This document shows positions 25,533 through 33,795 of a DNA stretch of 64,000 bases, one piece after another; position 1 is the stretch's first letter, and each line of letters begins with the position of its first letter. The position numbers and the translations under genes were made by a program. Under the pieces are notes generated by a model. The model made no database searches and was not told the origin of the DNA. It saw only the letters and a list, made by a program, of their open reading frames with translations. This DNA comes from JAGVSR01 sp963742405 (lineage in GTDB: Bacteria; Pseudomonadota; Alphaproteobacteria; Rhizobiales; Hyphomicrobiaceae). The stretch covers positions 186,001-250,000 of the forward strand of contig CAVUMB010000007.1 in NCBI GenBank assembly GCA_963742405.1, written 5' to 3'.

Positions 25533-26314
25533 GCGGCCCTGCGAAATCAGGGCTCAGCGACGCTGCTGCTATGAAAATCGCCCTGAGCGGCTCTGTGTTA
25601 CCGGTGTCGCTCGGACATAAGCGTGTCTGGATTTTCGATCTCGACAACACGCTCTACCCCGCAGAATGCAATCTCTTTGCGCAAGTCGATCAGCGCATGG
25701 GCGAATTCATCGCCAAGCAGCTTGGCGTGCCGTTCGAGTACGCTCGTCATTTGCAAAAGAGCTACTACCGTCAATTCGGCACGACGCTCGCGGGCCTTAT
25801 GCGGGTCCACAAAATGCAGCCGGAACCGTTTCTCGATTATGTCCACGACATCGACGTCTCCGTCGTGCCTGATGCGCCTGAGTTGCGCGCAGCGATACAA
25901 CGCCTGCCCGGGCGCAAACTGATATTTACCAATGGTTCGCGGGCTCACGCCGAGCGCGTGGCCGCAAAACTCGGGATCCTCGATCTGTTCGAGGGCATTT
26001 CCGATATCGCTTCGTGCGACTACGAACCCAAGCCCTCAGCCGGCGCATTCCAATCGATGATCCGCGAACATGGTGTGACCGCCGAAAACGCCGCCATGTT
26101 CGAAGACATGCCGCAAAATTTGGAAGTTCCACACAAGCTCGGAATGGCGACCGTGCTCGTCCATTCCACTTACATCGATCACCCCATCCAGCGTGATATG
26201 CGCCACTGGACCGAACTGCCCGAGCACATTCATCATCTAACCGACGACCTCACCTCATTTTTGAGGTCAATCGAGGTCGCTGAAGAGCCTGCGCAACCAG
26301 CAATTGCAGGCTAG
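25529..26314 (+). CDS. pyrimidine 5'-nucleotidase (HAD superfamily)
   Basis: 261 residues. The HAD motif I FDLDNTLYP near 35 has the nucleophile Asp and the general-acid Asp; KLIFTNGSRAHAERVA near 130 is motif II; the lysine of YEPKPSAGAF is motif III; FEDMPQNLEVPHKLGM is motif IV. The LYP after the first motif and the all-helical cap match the SDT1/pyrimidine 5'-nucleotidase group, which dephosphorylates UMP or CMP. Its start overlaps argB, an arrangement common in Hyphomicrobiales. The exact substrate is not shown by sequence. Confidence 0.88.
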   Translation: MSGPAKSGLSDAAAMKIALSGSVLPVSLGHKRVWIFDLDNTLYPAECNLFAQVDQRMGEFIAKQLGVPFEYARHLQKSYYRQFGTTLAGLMRVHKMQPEPFLDYVHDIDVSVVPDAPELRAAIQRLPGRKLIFTNGSRAHAERVAAKLGILDLFEGISDIASCDYEPKPSAGAFQSMIREHGVTAENAAMFEDMPQNLEVPHKLGMATVLVHSTYIDHPIQRDMRHWTELPEHIHHLTDDLTSFLRSIEVAEEPAQPAIAG

Positions 26315-26733
26315 CGGGTCAGTCTGAATGTCGCCGAACTTCCAGCCGGCGTCGTGATCGAGACATTCTGTGAGTTGCCGGTGACCGTCACCGTGATCGT
26401 GCCGTCCACCTTGTACTCAGTATTGAAGAAGCTGCCGGAGTATTGGTTGCTCCCGACATACGTCAACAGTGCCGACTGCTCGACCTTGCCCGATGGGCTC
26501 GCGCAGCGAGCGCTGACTTGATAGCTCTCCGCCCCGCGCTTCTTGAAGTTTGCGCGGCAGCGTGCTGCTTCCTTGGCGCCAGACGGAAACTTGACCGATC
26601 CCCCGCCGCTCCAAGCGCCATCAAGCGCCATCAACTCGGCCGCCGCAACCGGCAGTCCTCCGGCCGCGGCACTCAGCAGGATTGCGACGCTCGTCAGGAT
26701 CGCCCACCCAGGGCGCAAGCTCGTCGAAATCAT
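26311..26733 (-). CDS. secreted hypothetical protein
   Basis: 140 residues from ATG 26733, with GAGAA ahead. A signal peptide (ILTSVAILLSAAAGGLPVAAA) is followed by LDGAWSGGGSVKFPSGAKEAARC, a cysteine-framed segment (RCRANFKKRG and ARCASPSGKVEQS), then YVGSNQYSGSFFNTEY and VTVTGNSQNVSI with FRLTR at the end. The W-x-G-G-G and two cysteines suggest a small disulfide-stabilised beta barrel, as in periplasmic lipocalin-like proteins. Common in Hyphomicrobiales; no function known. It converges with the HAD gene, overlapping its stop by 4 bases. Confidence 0.75.
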   Translation of the reverse strand: MISTSLRPGWAILTSVAILLSAAAGGLPVAAAELMALDGAWSGGGSVKFPSGAKEAARCRANFKKRGAESYQVSARCASPSGKVEQSALLTYVGSNQYSGSFFNTEYKVDGTITVTVTGNSQNVSITTPAGSSATFRLTR

Positions 26734-26854
26734 GGAAGTTCTCTTTTCATCAATGCTGTAGGCTGTACGTCGCATTACACCGCACCTGTCACAAGACTTG
26801 TTGCCGACTATCGATATAGCAGCCTTCGCTGACGGTGACATTACCCGACGAAAC

Positions 26855-27607
26855 TTAGCCCCGCCCTTCGTAGGGCATGGCTGTCGCTTTGAGGGTCATG
26901 AACAGGACGTTAGCATCCAGCGGCAGATTTGCCATGTACAGGACAGCATCGGCGACGTGGCTGACGTCCATCACGGGCTCCGGCCTGAGCGACCCGTCAG
27001 CCTGCCGGATTCCTGTCGCCATGGGTGCCGATAGCTCCGTGGCCGCATTCCCAATATCGATTTGGGAACACGCGATGTGATGCGTCCGTCCATCGAGTGC
27101 GATCGATTTGGTAAGCCCGGCAATGGCATGCTTCGTCGCCGTATAGGGCGCTGCGTTCGGCCGCGGAACATAGGCCGAAACCGATCCGTTATTGATGATA
27201 CGCCCGCCTTTGGGGTTTTGCGTCTTCATCATCCGGATCGCCGCCCGAGCGCAGAGAAAAGCCCCATTCAAATTGACGTCGACGACAGTTTTCCACTGCT
27301 CGAAACTCAGGTCTTCAAGCGCCGCCTGCGGGGCGAACACACCCGCATTGTTGAACAGCACATCGACCCGGCCACAAGCCGCCCTCGTTTGGTCGAATAA
27401 TGCATCGACCGATGCGGGGTCCGTCACGTCGGTCGCGGCAACAATCGTTGATCCGTTGCGACAAGCCTCAGCTGTAATCACGAGTTCCGCCATCCGGCGG
27501 CCGGCCAGCACGACGAAGTAGCCCTCTTCGGCGAGTTTGATCGATACCGCACGTCCAATGCCTGAACCGGCCCCGGTCACGACTGCAACGCGCGGAACTG
27601 CCGCCAT
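26855..27607 (-). CDS. SDR family oxidoreductase
   Basis: 250 residues. TGAGSGIGRAV near 11 binds the cofactor, NNAG near 87, catalytic Ser in NNGSVSAY near 140, and Y-x-x-x-K in PYTATKHAIAG near 153. It is a classical short-chain dehydrogenase. The position beside a 3-hydroxyacyl-CoA dehydrogenase and ETF genes on the same strand suggests fatty-acid or hydroxyacyl metabolism, but the substrate cannot be given. Confidence 0.9.
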   Translation of the reverse strand: MAAVPRVAVVTGAGSGIGRAVSIKLAEEGYFVVLAGRRMAELVITAEACRNGSTIVAATDVTDPASVDALFDQTRAACGRVDVLFNNAGVFAPQAALEDLSFEQWKTVVDVNLNGAFLCARAAIRMMKTQNPKGGRIINNGSVSAYVPRPNAAPYTATKHAIAGLTKSIALDGRTHHIACSQIDIGNAATELSAPMATGIRQADGSLRPEPVMDVSHVADAVLYMANLPLDANVLFMTLKATAMPYEGRG

Positions 27608-27630
27608 GGTGCCCCCGATCGTCCGCTGCC

Positions 27631-28560
27631 CTAGCGGGTCGGAACAGGCTTCTCGCCGCGATAGTCGTAGAAACCGCGATTGGTCTTGCGCCCGAGCCAG
27701 CCGGCCTCAACATACTTCACGAGCAGGGGACACGGACGATACTTGGAATCCGCCAGCCCCTCATAGAGCACCTGCATGACTGAAAGACAGGTGTCGAGAC
27801 CGATGAAATCTGCCAGCTCCAGCGGGCCCATCGGATGATGGGCCCCAAGCTTCATGGCCTTGTCGATGCCCTCGACGGTGCCGACGCCTTCATAAAGCGT
27901 GTAAATCGCCTCGTTGATCATGGGCAAGAGGATGCGGTTGACGATGAAAGCTGGAAAGTCCTCGGAAATCGTCGTCTTTTTGCCCAGGCTGTCCACAAAG
28001 CGCCGTGCGGTTGCAAACACGGTATCTTCCGTCGCAATGCCCCGGATCAGCTCAACGAGCTCCATCAGCGGCACCGGATTCATGAAGTGCATGCCGATGA
28101 ACAATTCCGGCCGATCCGTCGTGGCCGCCAGTCGGGTAATCGAGATTGACGATGTATTCGTGGCGACCAGCGCGCCCGGCTTCAGTCGCGGACACAGGTC
28201 TGCAAAGATCTTGCGCTTGATACTTTCATCTTCCGTTGCCGCCTCGATCACAAGATCACAATCGGCAAGTTGGTCGACGGCTCCCGCCGGTTTGATCCGC
28301 TTCATGGCGGCGGTCATAGCATCCGATTCAATGATCCCCTTCGACACCTGCCGCTGCATGTTCTTTTCGATCTGACCAATGGCCCGGTCGATCGCCTCGG
28401 CGCGAATATCATTGATCAGAACGTCAAACCCGCCCAGCGCAACCACATGCGCAATGCCCGACCCCATCTGCCCGGCGCCGATCACGCCGACCTTCTTGAT
28501 TTCGGTGACCGGCACAACAGCGGCTTTCACTTTTTCGCCAGTCTTTACGGCGACATCCAT
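27631..28560 (-). CDS. 3-hydroxybutyryl-CoA dehydrogenase
   Basis: 309 residues from ATG 28560, with AGGAAGG upstream. After a 24-residue N-terminal extension, the Rossmann motif VGVIGAGQMGSGIAHV binds NAD(P). HFMNPVPLMELVELIRG near 155 contains the catalytic His, followed by DFPAFIVNRILLPMINEAI and GAHHPMGPLELADFIGLD of the C-terminal domain. It oxidises 3-hydroxyacyl-CoA or reduces acetoacetyl-CoA. It is followed upstream by etfA and etfB, a linkage frequent in alphaproteobacteria. Confidence 0.92.
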   Translation of the reverse strand: MDVAVKTGEKVKAAVVPVTEIKKVGVIGAGQMGSGIAHVVALGGFDVLINDIRAEAIDRAIGQIEKNMQRQVSKGIIESDAMTAAMKRIKPAGAVDQLADCDLVIEAATEDESIKRKIFADLCPRLKPGALVATNTSSISITRLAATTDRPELFIGMHFMNPVPLMELVELIRGIATEDTVFATARRFVDSLGKKTTISEDFPAFIVNRILLPMINEAIYTLYEGVGTVEGIDKAMKLGAHHPMGPLELADFIGLDTCLSVMQVLYEGLADSKYRPCPLLVKYVEAGWLGRKTNRGFYDYRGEKPVPTR

Positions 28561-28604
28561 GACGGCGTCCTTCCTTGGCCGGCAGGCCGGCCTTTCGCTA
28601 TACT

Positions 28605-29549
28605 TCAGCCACCGGCTTTGCCGAGTTCGTTGGCCAGCTCCGGCAGAATTTGGAACAGATCACCGACGAGACCATAGTCGGCGACTTGGAAGATCGGTGC
28701 CTCGCCATCTTTGTTGATCGCGACGATGACCTTCGAATCCTTCATGCCGGCAAGATGCTGGATCGCACCGGAGATGCCGACAGCGATATAGAGGTCCGGC
28801 GCCACAACCTTGCCGGTCTGGCCGACCTGCAGATCATTCGGCGCAAATCCCGCATCGACTGCAGCTCGTGACGCACCCATGGCGGCCCCGAGTTTATCGG
28901 CCAACGGCTCGATGTAAGTTTTGAAGTTTTCCGCATTCCCGATGCCCCGACCACCTGAAATGATGATGCGGGCCGACGTTAATTCCGGCCGGTCCGACTT
29001 GGACAGCTCAGCTTTTTCGAACGCCGACAGGCCGACCGGCGCTGGTCCGGTGATCGGCTCGACCGGCGCCGAACCGCCTGCTCCCGCAGCCGCGAAGCAC
29101 GATGTCCGGACCGTCAAAACCTTTTTCGAGTCAGTCGATTTGACCGTCTGCAAGGCATTGCCAGCATAGATCGGGCGCTCGAACGTATCCGGCGCCACCA
29201 CCTTGATGACGTCCGACACCTGCATCACGTCGAGCAAAGCAGCTACGCGCGGCGCAATGTTCTTGCCCGACGCCGTCGAGGGCGCCACCAGGGCATCGTA
29301 ATTCGCCATCAGCGGCACGACGAGAGCCGCAATTTCTTCGGCCAGACCATTCGCAAGATGCGGCGCATCGGCGTGAAGAACTTTGCTAACCCCGTCGAGC
29401 TTTGTAGCCGCGGCGGCGGCATCGGCGGCTCCACTGCCCGCCACGAGCACATGCACATCGCCGCCCAGCTGTTTGGCGGCCGTCACCGCCTTTGCAGTCG
29501 CGGACCCCAGCGCCGCGTTTGTATGTTCGGCTAGAACCAGAACAGCCAT
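28605..29549 (-). CDS. etfA: electron transfer flavoprotein subunit alpha
   Basis: 314 residues. The N-terminal half starts AVLVLAEHTNAALG; the C-terminal FAD domain shows SARIIISGGRGIGNAENF near 205, VGQTGKVVAPDLYIAVGISG near 258, and AINKDGEAPIFQVADYGLVGD at the end, the family fingerprints. With EtfB it carries electrons from acyl-CoA dehydrogenases to ETF-ubiquinone oxidoreductase. Its ATG shares one base with the etfB stop (TGATG). Confidence 0.96.
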   Translation of the reverse strand: MAVLVLAEHTNAALGSATAKAVTAAKQLGGDVHVLVAGSGAADAAAAATKLDGVSKVLHADAPHLANGLAEEIAALVVPLMANYDALVAPSTASGKNIAPRVAALLDVMQVSDVIKVVAPDTFERPIYAGNALQTVKSTDSKKVLTVRTSCFAAAGAGGSAPVEPITGPAPVGLSAFEKAELSKSDRPELTSARIIISGGRGIGNAENFKTYIEPLADKLGAAMGASRAAVDAGFAPNDLQVGQTGKVVAPDLYIAVGISGAIQHLAGMKDSKVIVAINKDGEAPIFQVADYGLVGDLFQILPELANELGKAGG

Positions 29550-30304
29550 CAAAGTACCCCCGCCTCGGTCTTCAACTTCTTCACGAGTTCGGCGACGTCG
29601 GCGACTTTGACGCCACCCTTGCGCTGTGCAGGCTCGGTTGTTTTCAGAACTTGGAGTCGCGGCGCGATATCGACGCCGAATTCTTCGGGCTTCTTAATAT
29701 CCAACGGCTTCTTCTTCGCCTTCATGATGTTGGGCAGCGACGGGTAGCGCGGCTCGTTGAGACGCAGGTCCGTCGTTACGATCGCAGGGAGCTTCAGCCG
29801 CACGGTTTCAAGGCCGCCGTCGACTTCCCGTGTCACGCTAACACTATCGACCGAAGGCTCGACCTTTGACGCGAACGTTCCCTGTGGCCATCCGAGTAGC
29901 GCGGCGAGCATCTGCCCCGTCTGATTGCAATCGTCATCGATCGCCTGTTTGCCCATGATGACGATCTGTGGCTGTTCGGAAGCGATAACGCCTTTCAACA
30001 GTTTGGCGACCGCCAGCGGTTCCAAAATGGCGCCATCTGCCGTCTCGACGAGGATCGCTCGGTCGGCACCAATGGCCAGTGCGGTGCGTAGCGTCTCCTG
30101 AGACTTGGCGGAACCGATCGACACCACAACGATTTCTGTCGCCGTGCCCTTTTCCTTTAGGCGAACCGCTTCCTCGACGGCAATTTCGTCGAAGGGGTTC
30201 ATCGACATTTTGACGTTGGCGAGTTCGATGCCCGAGCCGTCCGACTTGACGCGGATCTTGACGGCGTAATCGACGACGCGTTTCACCGCGACGAGTATCT
30301 TCAT
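29549..30304 (-). CDS. etfB: electron transfer flavoprotein subunit beta
   Basis: 251 residues from ATG 30304 (a longer frame to 30322 has no better start). MKILVAVKRVVDYAVKIRVK, SMNPFDEIAVEEAVRLKE and the AMP-binding region VIMGKQAIDDDCNQTGQMLA with VTREVDGGLETVRLKLPA are typical. It forms a dimer with EtfA. Upstream lies a perfect palindrome that may be an operator. Confidence 0.96.
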   Translation of the reverse strand: MKILVAVKRVVDYAVKIRVKSDGSGIELANVKMSMNPFDEIAVEEAVRLKEKGTATEIVVVSIGSAKSQETLRTALAIGADRAILVETADGAILEPLAVAKLLKGVIASEQPQIVIMGKQAIDDDCNQTGQMLAALLGWPQGTFASKVEPSVDSVSVTREVDGGLETVRLKLPAIVTTDLRLNEPRYPSLPNIMKAKKKPLDIKKPEEFGVDIAPRLQVLKTTEPAQRKGGVKVADVAELVKKLKTEAGVL

Positions 30305-30442
30305 TCTTGAGGTGCTCCCCAACCGCCCTGGAGATTATGTTTATTGTGTCAAGACCGCGCGCCCCAGGGCATGTCCATCACGTGTCGCCGGCCGTCCAGC
30401 AAAGTCCCGGCGGCGGCCTTATAACTTGACCTGCTGAGGTTC

Positions 30443-30456
30443 TTCGCAATTGCGAA
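30443..30456. promoter_or_regulatory. perfect 14-bp palindrome upstream of etfBA
   Basis: TTCGCAATTGCGAA lies 139-152 bases before etfB. On the minus strand its right half provides TTGCGA, which could serve as a -35 box about 19 bases from TTATAA. This fits an operator for a dimeric repressor; no regulator gene is adjacent. Confidence 0.5.
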
Positions 30457-30568
30457 ATCCCACCCTAAGTGTGGCTGAAACCCGAGTCAATTGGCACCGC
30501 CGCCGGACTAGGCTCAAGGCTTAAAATGACGTTCGTCGTGTGGTTTGGATGGCGCCGGCGTCACCTAG

Positions 30569-31273
30569 TCATGCAATCGTCAGTCCCCTGTCGAAAAGCG
30601 GCACGCCCGGGCGCTTGAGAAACACGATCAGGACCGCTCCAGCGATCAACCCCCCGATATGCGCCCACCACGCCACGGGACCGATTTCAGGCACCATGAT
30701 CATGATGAACTGGGTCAACACCCAGACGCCGAGGACAATTGCCGCTGATAAGCGGAGCGGAATGAACTGGAAGGCCAGAACCCAAACACGCACCCTTGGG
30801 TGCAGCATCAGGTAGGCCGCGATGACGCCAGCCACTGCGCCGCTGGCCCCGATCAAGGGATTGGGCGAATTGGGCAACATGAACGTGTGCACCAGTCCGG
30901 CAAACACTCCGCATGCCAGATAGAAGATCAGGAATTTGACGTGGCCCATGGCATCCTCGACGTTGTCGCCAAAGACCCAGAGAAACAGCATGTTGCCGGC
31001 GAGATGAAAAATGTCGCCGTGGAAGAACATGTAGGACAGCAGCGTCAACCGCTCCGGCACGGCGACAGTCTGATCAGGGACGTCCGTGGGGGACAGCATT
31101 CCCGCAGATGCAAACAGTTCGGATGGAACAATAGCAAAACTGGCGATGACCGGTTCCGGCAGCCCGAGCATTTCGAAAGCAAAGACAATGACGTTCGCCA
31201 GGATCAAGCCGATGGTGACATATTGAAATCGGATCGACTTCAAAACGTTCTCGTCATGCAGCGGCACGAACAT
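30569..31273 (-). CDS. rhomboid family intramembrane serine protease
   Basis: 234 residues with six membrane helices. Helix 1 is TIGLILANVIVFAFEMLGL. The family marks are LTLLSYMFFHGDIFHLAGN with the H-x4-H-x3-N pattern near 84-92, nucleophile Ser in NPLIGASGAVAGVIAAY near 148, and the base His in WWAHIGGLIAGA near 206. It cuts membrane proteins within the lipid layer; the substrate is unknown. Start 31273 gives MFVPLHDENVLKSIRF, the usual start in alphaproteobacteria. Confidence 0.92.
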   Translation of the reverse strand: MFVPLHDENVLKSIRFQYVTIGLILANVIVFAFEMLGLPEPVIASFAIVPSELFASAGMLSPTDVPDQTVAVPERLTLLSYMFFHGDIFHLAGNMLFLWVFGDNVEDAMGHVKFLIFYLACGVFAGLVHTFMLPNSPNPLIGASGAVAGVIAAYLMLHPRVRVWVLAFQFIPLRLSAAIVLGVWVLTQFIMIMVPEIGPVAWWAHIGGLIAGAVLIVFLKRPGVPLFDRGLTIA

Positions 31274-31314
31274 CCCTGATCCTTATTCTCGGTTTCAAGC
31301 GTGTTTTCACGTCG

Positions 31315-31896
31315 TCACCGGTTCTGACCCGGCACCCAAAGCACATCGCTGCGACCGCGGTCATTCACATACCGGCTGGCGACGAACAGAAAATCCGAAA
31401 GCCGATTGATGTATTTCATCGCCGCCGGACTGACGTCTTCGCCGGCCAGCACCGACAGTGACACCATTTCCCGCTCGGCCCGTCGGCAAACGGTGCGCGC
31501 CACATGCAAGGCGGCCGCCGCGGCAGACCCGCCCGGAAGCACGAACGACTTCAACGGCTGCAGTTCTGCATTCAGTTCATCGATTTCCGCCTCGATCCGC
31601 TCGACCTGTGCTTCGCTCATCCGCAGCGGTTCGTAGGCAAGTTTTTCGCCCCTATCGGGCACACACAGATCGGCGCCAAGGTCGAACAGATCGTTTTGTA
31701 TTCGCTCTAGTTTCGAATCGAGCCCCTGATGTCCGCCGCCGAGATGAATGCGGGCCATCCCGACCGTCGAATTGGTTTCATCAACCGTACCATAGGCAGC
31801 AATACGAGCGGCATCTTTAGCCACCCGTTCGCCCGACCCGAGCCCGGTTGTGCCGGCGTCGCCGGTTTTCGTGTAAATCTTGTTCAGCTTGACCAC
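31315..31896 (-). CDS. cob(I)yrinic acid a,c-diamide adenosyltransferase, PduO type
   Basis: 193 residues. KIYTKTGDAGTTGLGSGERV near 6 is the ATP-binding signature of PduO/MMAB enzymes; AAYGTVDETNSTVGMAR, FVLPGGSAAAAALHVARTVCRRAER and YINRLSDFLFVASRYVND follow in family order. It transfers adenosyl from ATP to cobalt(I), making adenosylcobalamin. That coenzyme would be the ligand of the CarH-like regulator of this window. It lies 21 bases from the HIG1 gene on the same strand. Confidence 0.95.
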   Translation of the reverse strand: MVKLNKIYTKTGDAGTTGLGSGERVAKDAARIAAYGTVDETNSTVGMARIHLGGGHQGLDSKLERIQNDLFDLGADLCVPDRGEKLAYEPLRMSEAQVERIEAEIDELNAELQPLKSFVLPGGSAAAAALHVARTVCRRAEREMVSLSVLAGEDVSPAAMKYINRLSDFLFVASRYVNDRGRSDVLWVPGQNR

Positions 31897-31917
31897 GATT
31901 GAATTCCTGCGCGCGAT

Positions 31918-32118
31918 TTAACCGCCCTGCTGCTTTGCAACGAGCGTGAACAGCATGATGATGATGATGGCGAGGAATTGTAGTCCGACACGCCACCGCA
32001 TCAGCTTTTGACTCAAGTTGGGCGATGTTCCCCGTGACATCGTCCACAGGCCAAGACAGAGGACAAGGAAGACTGCGACGACGGCGACAGTCGTGAGATG
32101 ATACAGGAGGTCTTGCAT
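31918..32118 (-). CDS. HIG1-domain twin transmembrane protein
   Basis: 66 residues from ATG 32118. Two hydrophobic helices, LTTVAVVAVFLVLCLGLW and GLQFLAIIIIMLFTLVA, flank the conserved RGTSPNLSQKLMRWRVGLQF segment, the QRRRIVRWRQ-like box of HIG1 proteins. Mitochondrial relatives associate with cytochrome oxidase supercomplexes; a similar role in bacteria is inferred. The frame extends to 32337 but that part is basic and unstructured. It precedes the adenosyltransferase gene. Confidence 0.87.
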   Translation of the reverse strand: MQDLLYHLTTVAVVAVFLVLCLGLWTMSRGTSPNLSQKLMRWRVGLQFLAIIIIMLFTLVAKQQGG

Positions 32119-32358
32119 CCGATGGGGGGACCTTGGGTGCGACCGCTCGGCGGGGCCGGTAACGGTTCGGTGGCAGATTGCTGTCAGGATACGGCGCTCC
32201 GGCCGGGGCGGCAAATGGCAAAGCACGGCCGAAGGCTGCGACAAAGGCTGGTGCCGGCTCGCCTCGCTCGAAACAACCGCCATGGTCCACAAAAGGTCGC
32301 CTTTTGGCGGGACGGATCGCCACGTTGAGGCAGACATTTTCGGGAGACGAGCGGCAAG

Positions 32359-33795
32359 GTGTCGGCGAAGGTCAAAACAACAACCATAATCGGATCATCG
32401 CGCGCCCGTCATGCAATCGGCGCCATCATGTTGGCCGCGGCCGCCGCTGCAGCGCCGGCCTCTGCACAAAGCCCGTCGCCGACCGACCAACCTGCCGCGA
32501 AAGCTCCTGCTCCCACCGCCGACGAGGTCAAGAAAGCCCTTGATTCGCGCCGCGAAGAACTGAAGTCGACGCTCGATAGGGCGGGCAATATCGAAAAAGA
32601 TGTCGCCAAGCTTGCCGAAGAACGCGGCAAGCTGAACGAAAACCTGCAGGACACCGCCTCCAAAATTCAGGACAGCGAAGGCCGGCTTACGGTGATCGAA
32701 AACCGGTTGGGCGAGCTTGAGATCCAGGACAAGATGATCCGCGGTTCGCTCGCCCAGCGCCACGGCCAGATCTCCACCCTTCTGGCCGCTTTGCAGCGCA
32801 TGGGCCGCAACCCCCCGCCTGTGATCGTCACAAAACGTGAAGATGCTCTCGAAATGGTTCGCAGCGCGATGTTGCTCGCCTCGGCCTTTCCGGGCATGCG
32901 CACGCAAGCACTCGCGCTCGCCGATCAGCTGAGCCAATTGGTGCGCGTCGTCGATGAAAATCGAGCTCAGAAAGATAAAGAGAAAGCCGAAAACACGCGC
33001 CTCACCGACTATCGAACGCAACTCGCCGGCCTTATGGAAACGAAGCGCCGCTCTATTCTTGAACGGCAGGACGAACTTCGCAAAGTGCGCGAAGCCGCCA
33101 ACGAGATGTCCAAGAGCGTCACGGATCTCAATGATCTGATTGCCAAACTCGGCAAGACGGTCCAGGAAAATACAGCATTGGGCGCCTACGATGCCGAAAT
33201 CCGCGCTGCCCAAGCAGCCGCCAAGCCACAATCCACAGACTTGACCGTTCCGTCAGATTCCAGAAGCGAACCGGCCCAGAAACCGGATGGTGATGTTGTT
33301 GTGATGGCCCCGGTCGAGCAGGCCGCCATTGTCAGCAATCCGGCGCGCATCAAGCCCGCAATTCCATTCCAGCAAGCCAAAGCAAAACTGCCGCTGCCGG
33401 CTTACGGCAAGCGCGTACTGAATTACGACGAGCGCACACAGTACGGCTCGAAATCTAAAGGACTTGTAATGGAAACTCGGTCCGCAGCTCAGGTAACATC
33501 ACCCTGCGACGGCTGGATCCTCTATGCCGGCGAGTTCCGCAGCTACGGCAAACTCTTGATTATAGACGCAGGCGGTGGATACAATGTTGTCTTGGCGGGG
33601 TTGTCGCAAATTGATGTTCGGCCAGGCGAGTTTGTCCTCGCCGCCGAGCCCGTTGGAACAATGATGGCCGTGAAGAAAGAACCGGCTGGCGCACCGTCAG
33701 CCGCACCGGTACTCTACATAGAGTTTCGCAAGGATGGGCAGCCCATCGACCCTGACCCCTGGTGGGTCCAGGTCCCTCAGAAGGCACAAGGCTAA
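32359..33795 (+). CDS. EnvC-like murein hydrolase activator
   Basis: 478 residues from GTG 32359. A signal peptide ends near residue 40 (AAAAAAPASA). Residues 55-290 form a long coiled coil (KKALDSRREELKSTLDRAGN onward), and residues 340-470 a degenerate LytM domain: YAGEFRSYGKLLIIDAGGGYNVVLAGLSQ and VLYIEFRKDGQPIDPDPWW. The zinc ligands of active M23 peptidases (H-x3-D, H-x-H) are missing, as in EnvC, which activates amidases during septum splitting rather than cutting itself. Its stop shares one base with the ctpA start (TAATG), a pairing conserved across proteobacteria. Confidence 0.9.
   Translation: MSAKVKTTTIIGSSRARHAIGAIMLAAAAAAAPASAQSPSPTDQPAAKAPAPTADEVKKALDSRREELKSTLDRAGNIEKDVAKLAEERGKLNENLQDTASKIQDSEGRLTVIENRLGELEIQDKMIRGSLAQRHGQISTLLAALQRMGRNPPPVIVTKREDALEMVRSAMLLASAFPGMRTQALALADQLSQLVRVVDENRAQKDKEKAENTRLTDYRTQLAGLMETKRRSILERQDELRKVREAANEMSKSVTDLNDLIAKLGKTVQENTALGAYDAEIRAAQAAAKPQSTDLTVPSDSRSEPAQKPDGDVVVMAPVEQAAIVSNPARIKPAIPFQQAKAKLPLPAYGKRVLNYDERTQYGSKSKGLVMETRSAAQVTSPCDGWILYAGEFRSYGKLLIIDAGGGYNVVLAGLSQIDVRPGEFVLAAEPVGTMMAVKKEPAGAPSAAPVLYIEFRKDGQPIDPDPWWVQVPQKAQG

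Noticed and set aside
31817..32323. 168-codon minus-strand frame over the HIG1 gene
   Set aside because: Different frame from the HIG1 protein, histidine- and arginine-rich with no pattern.
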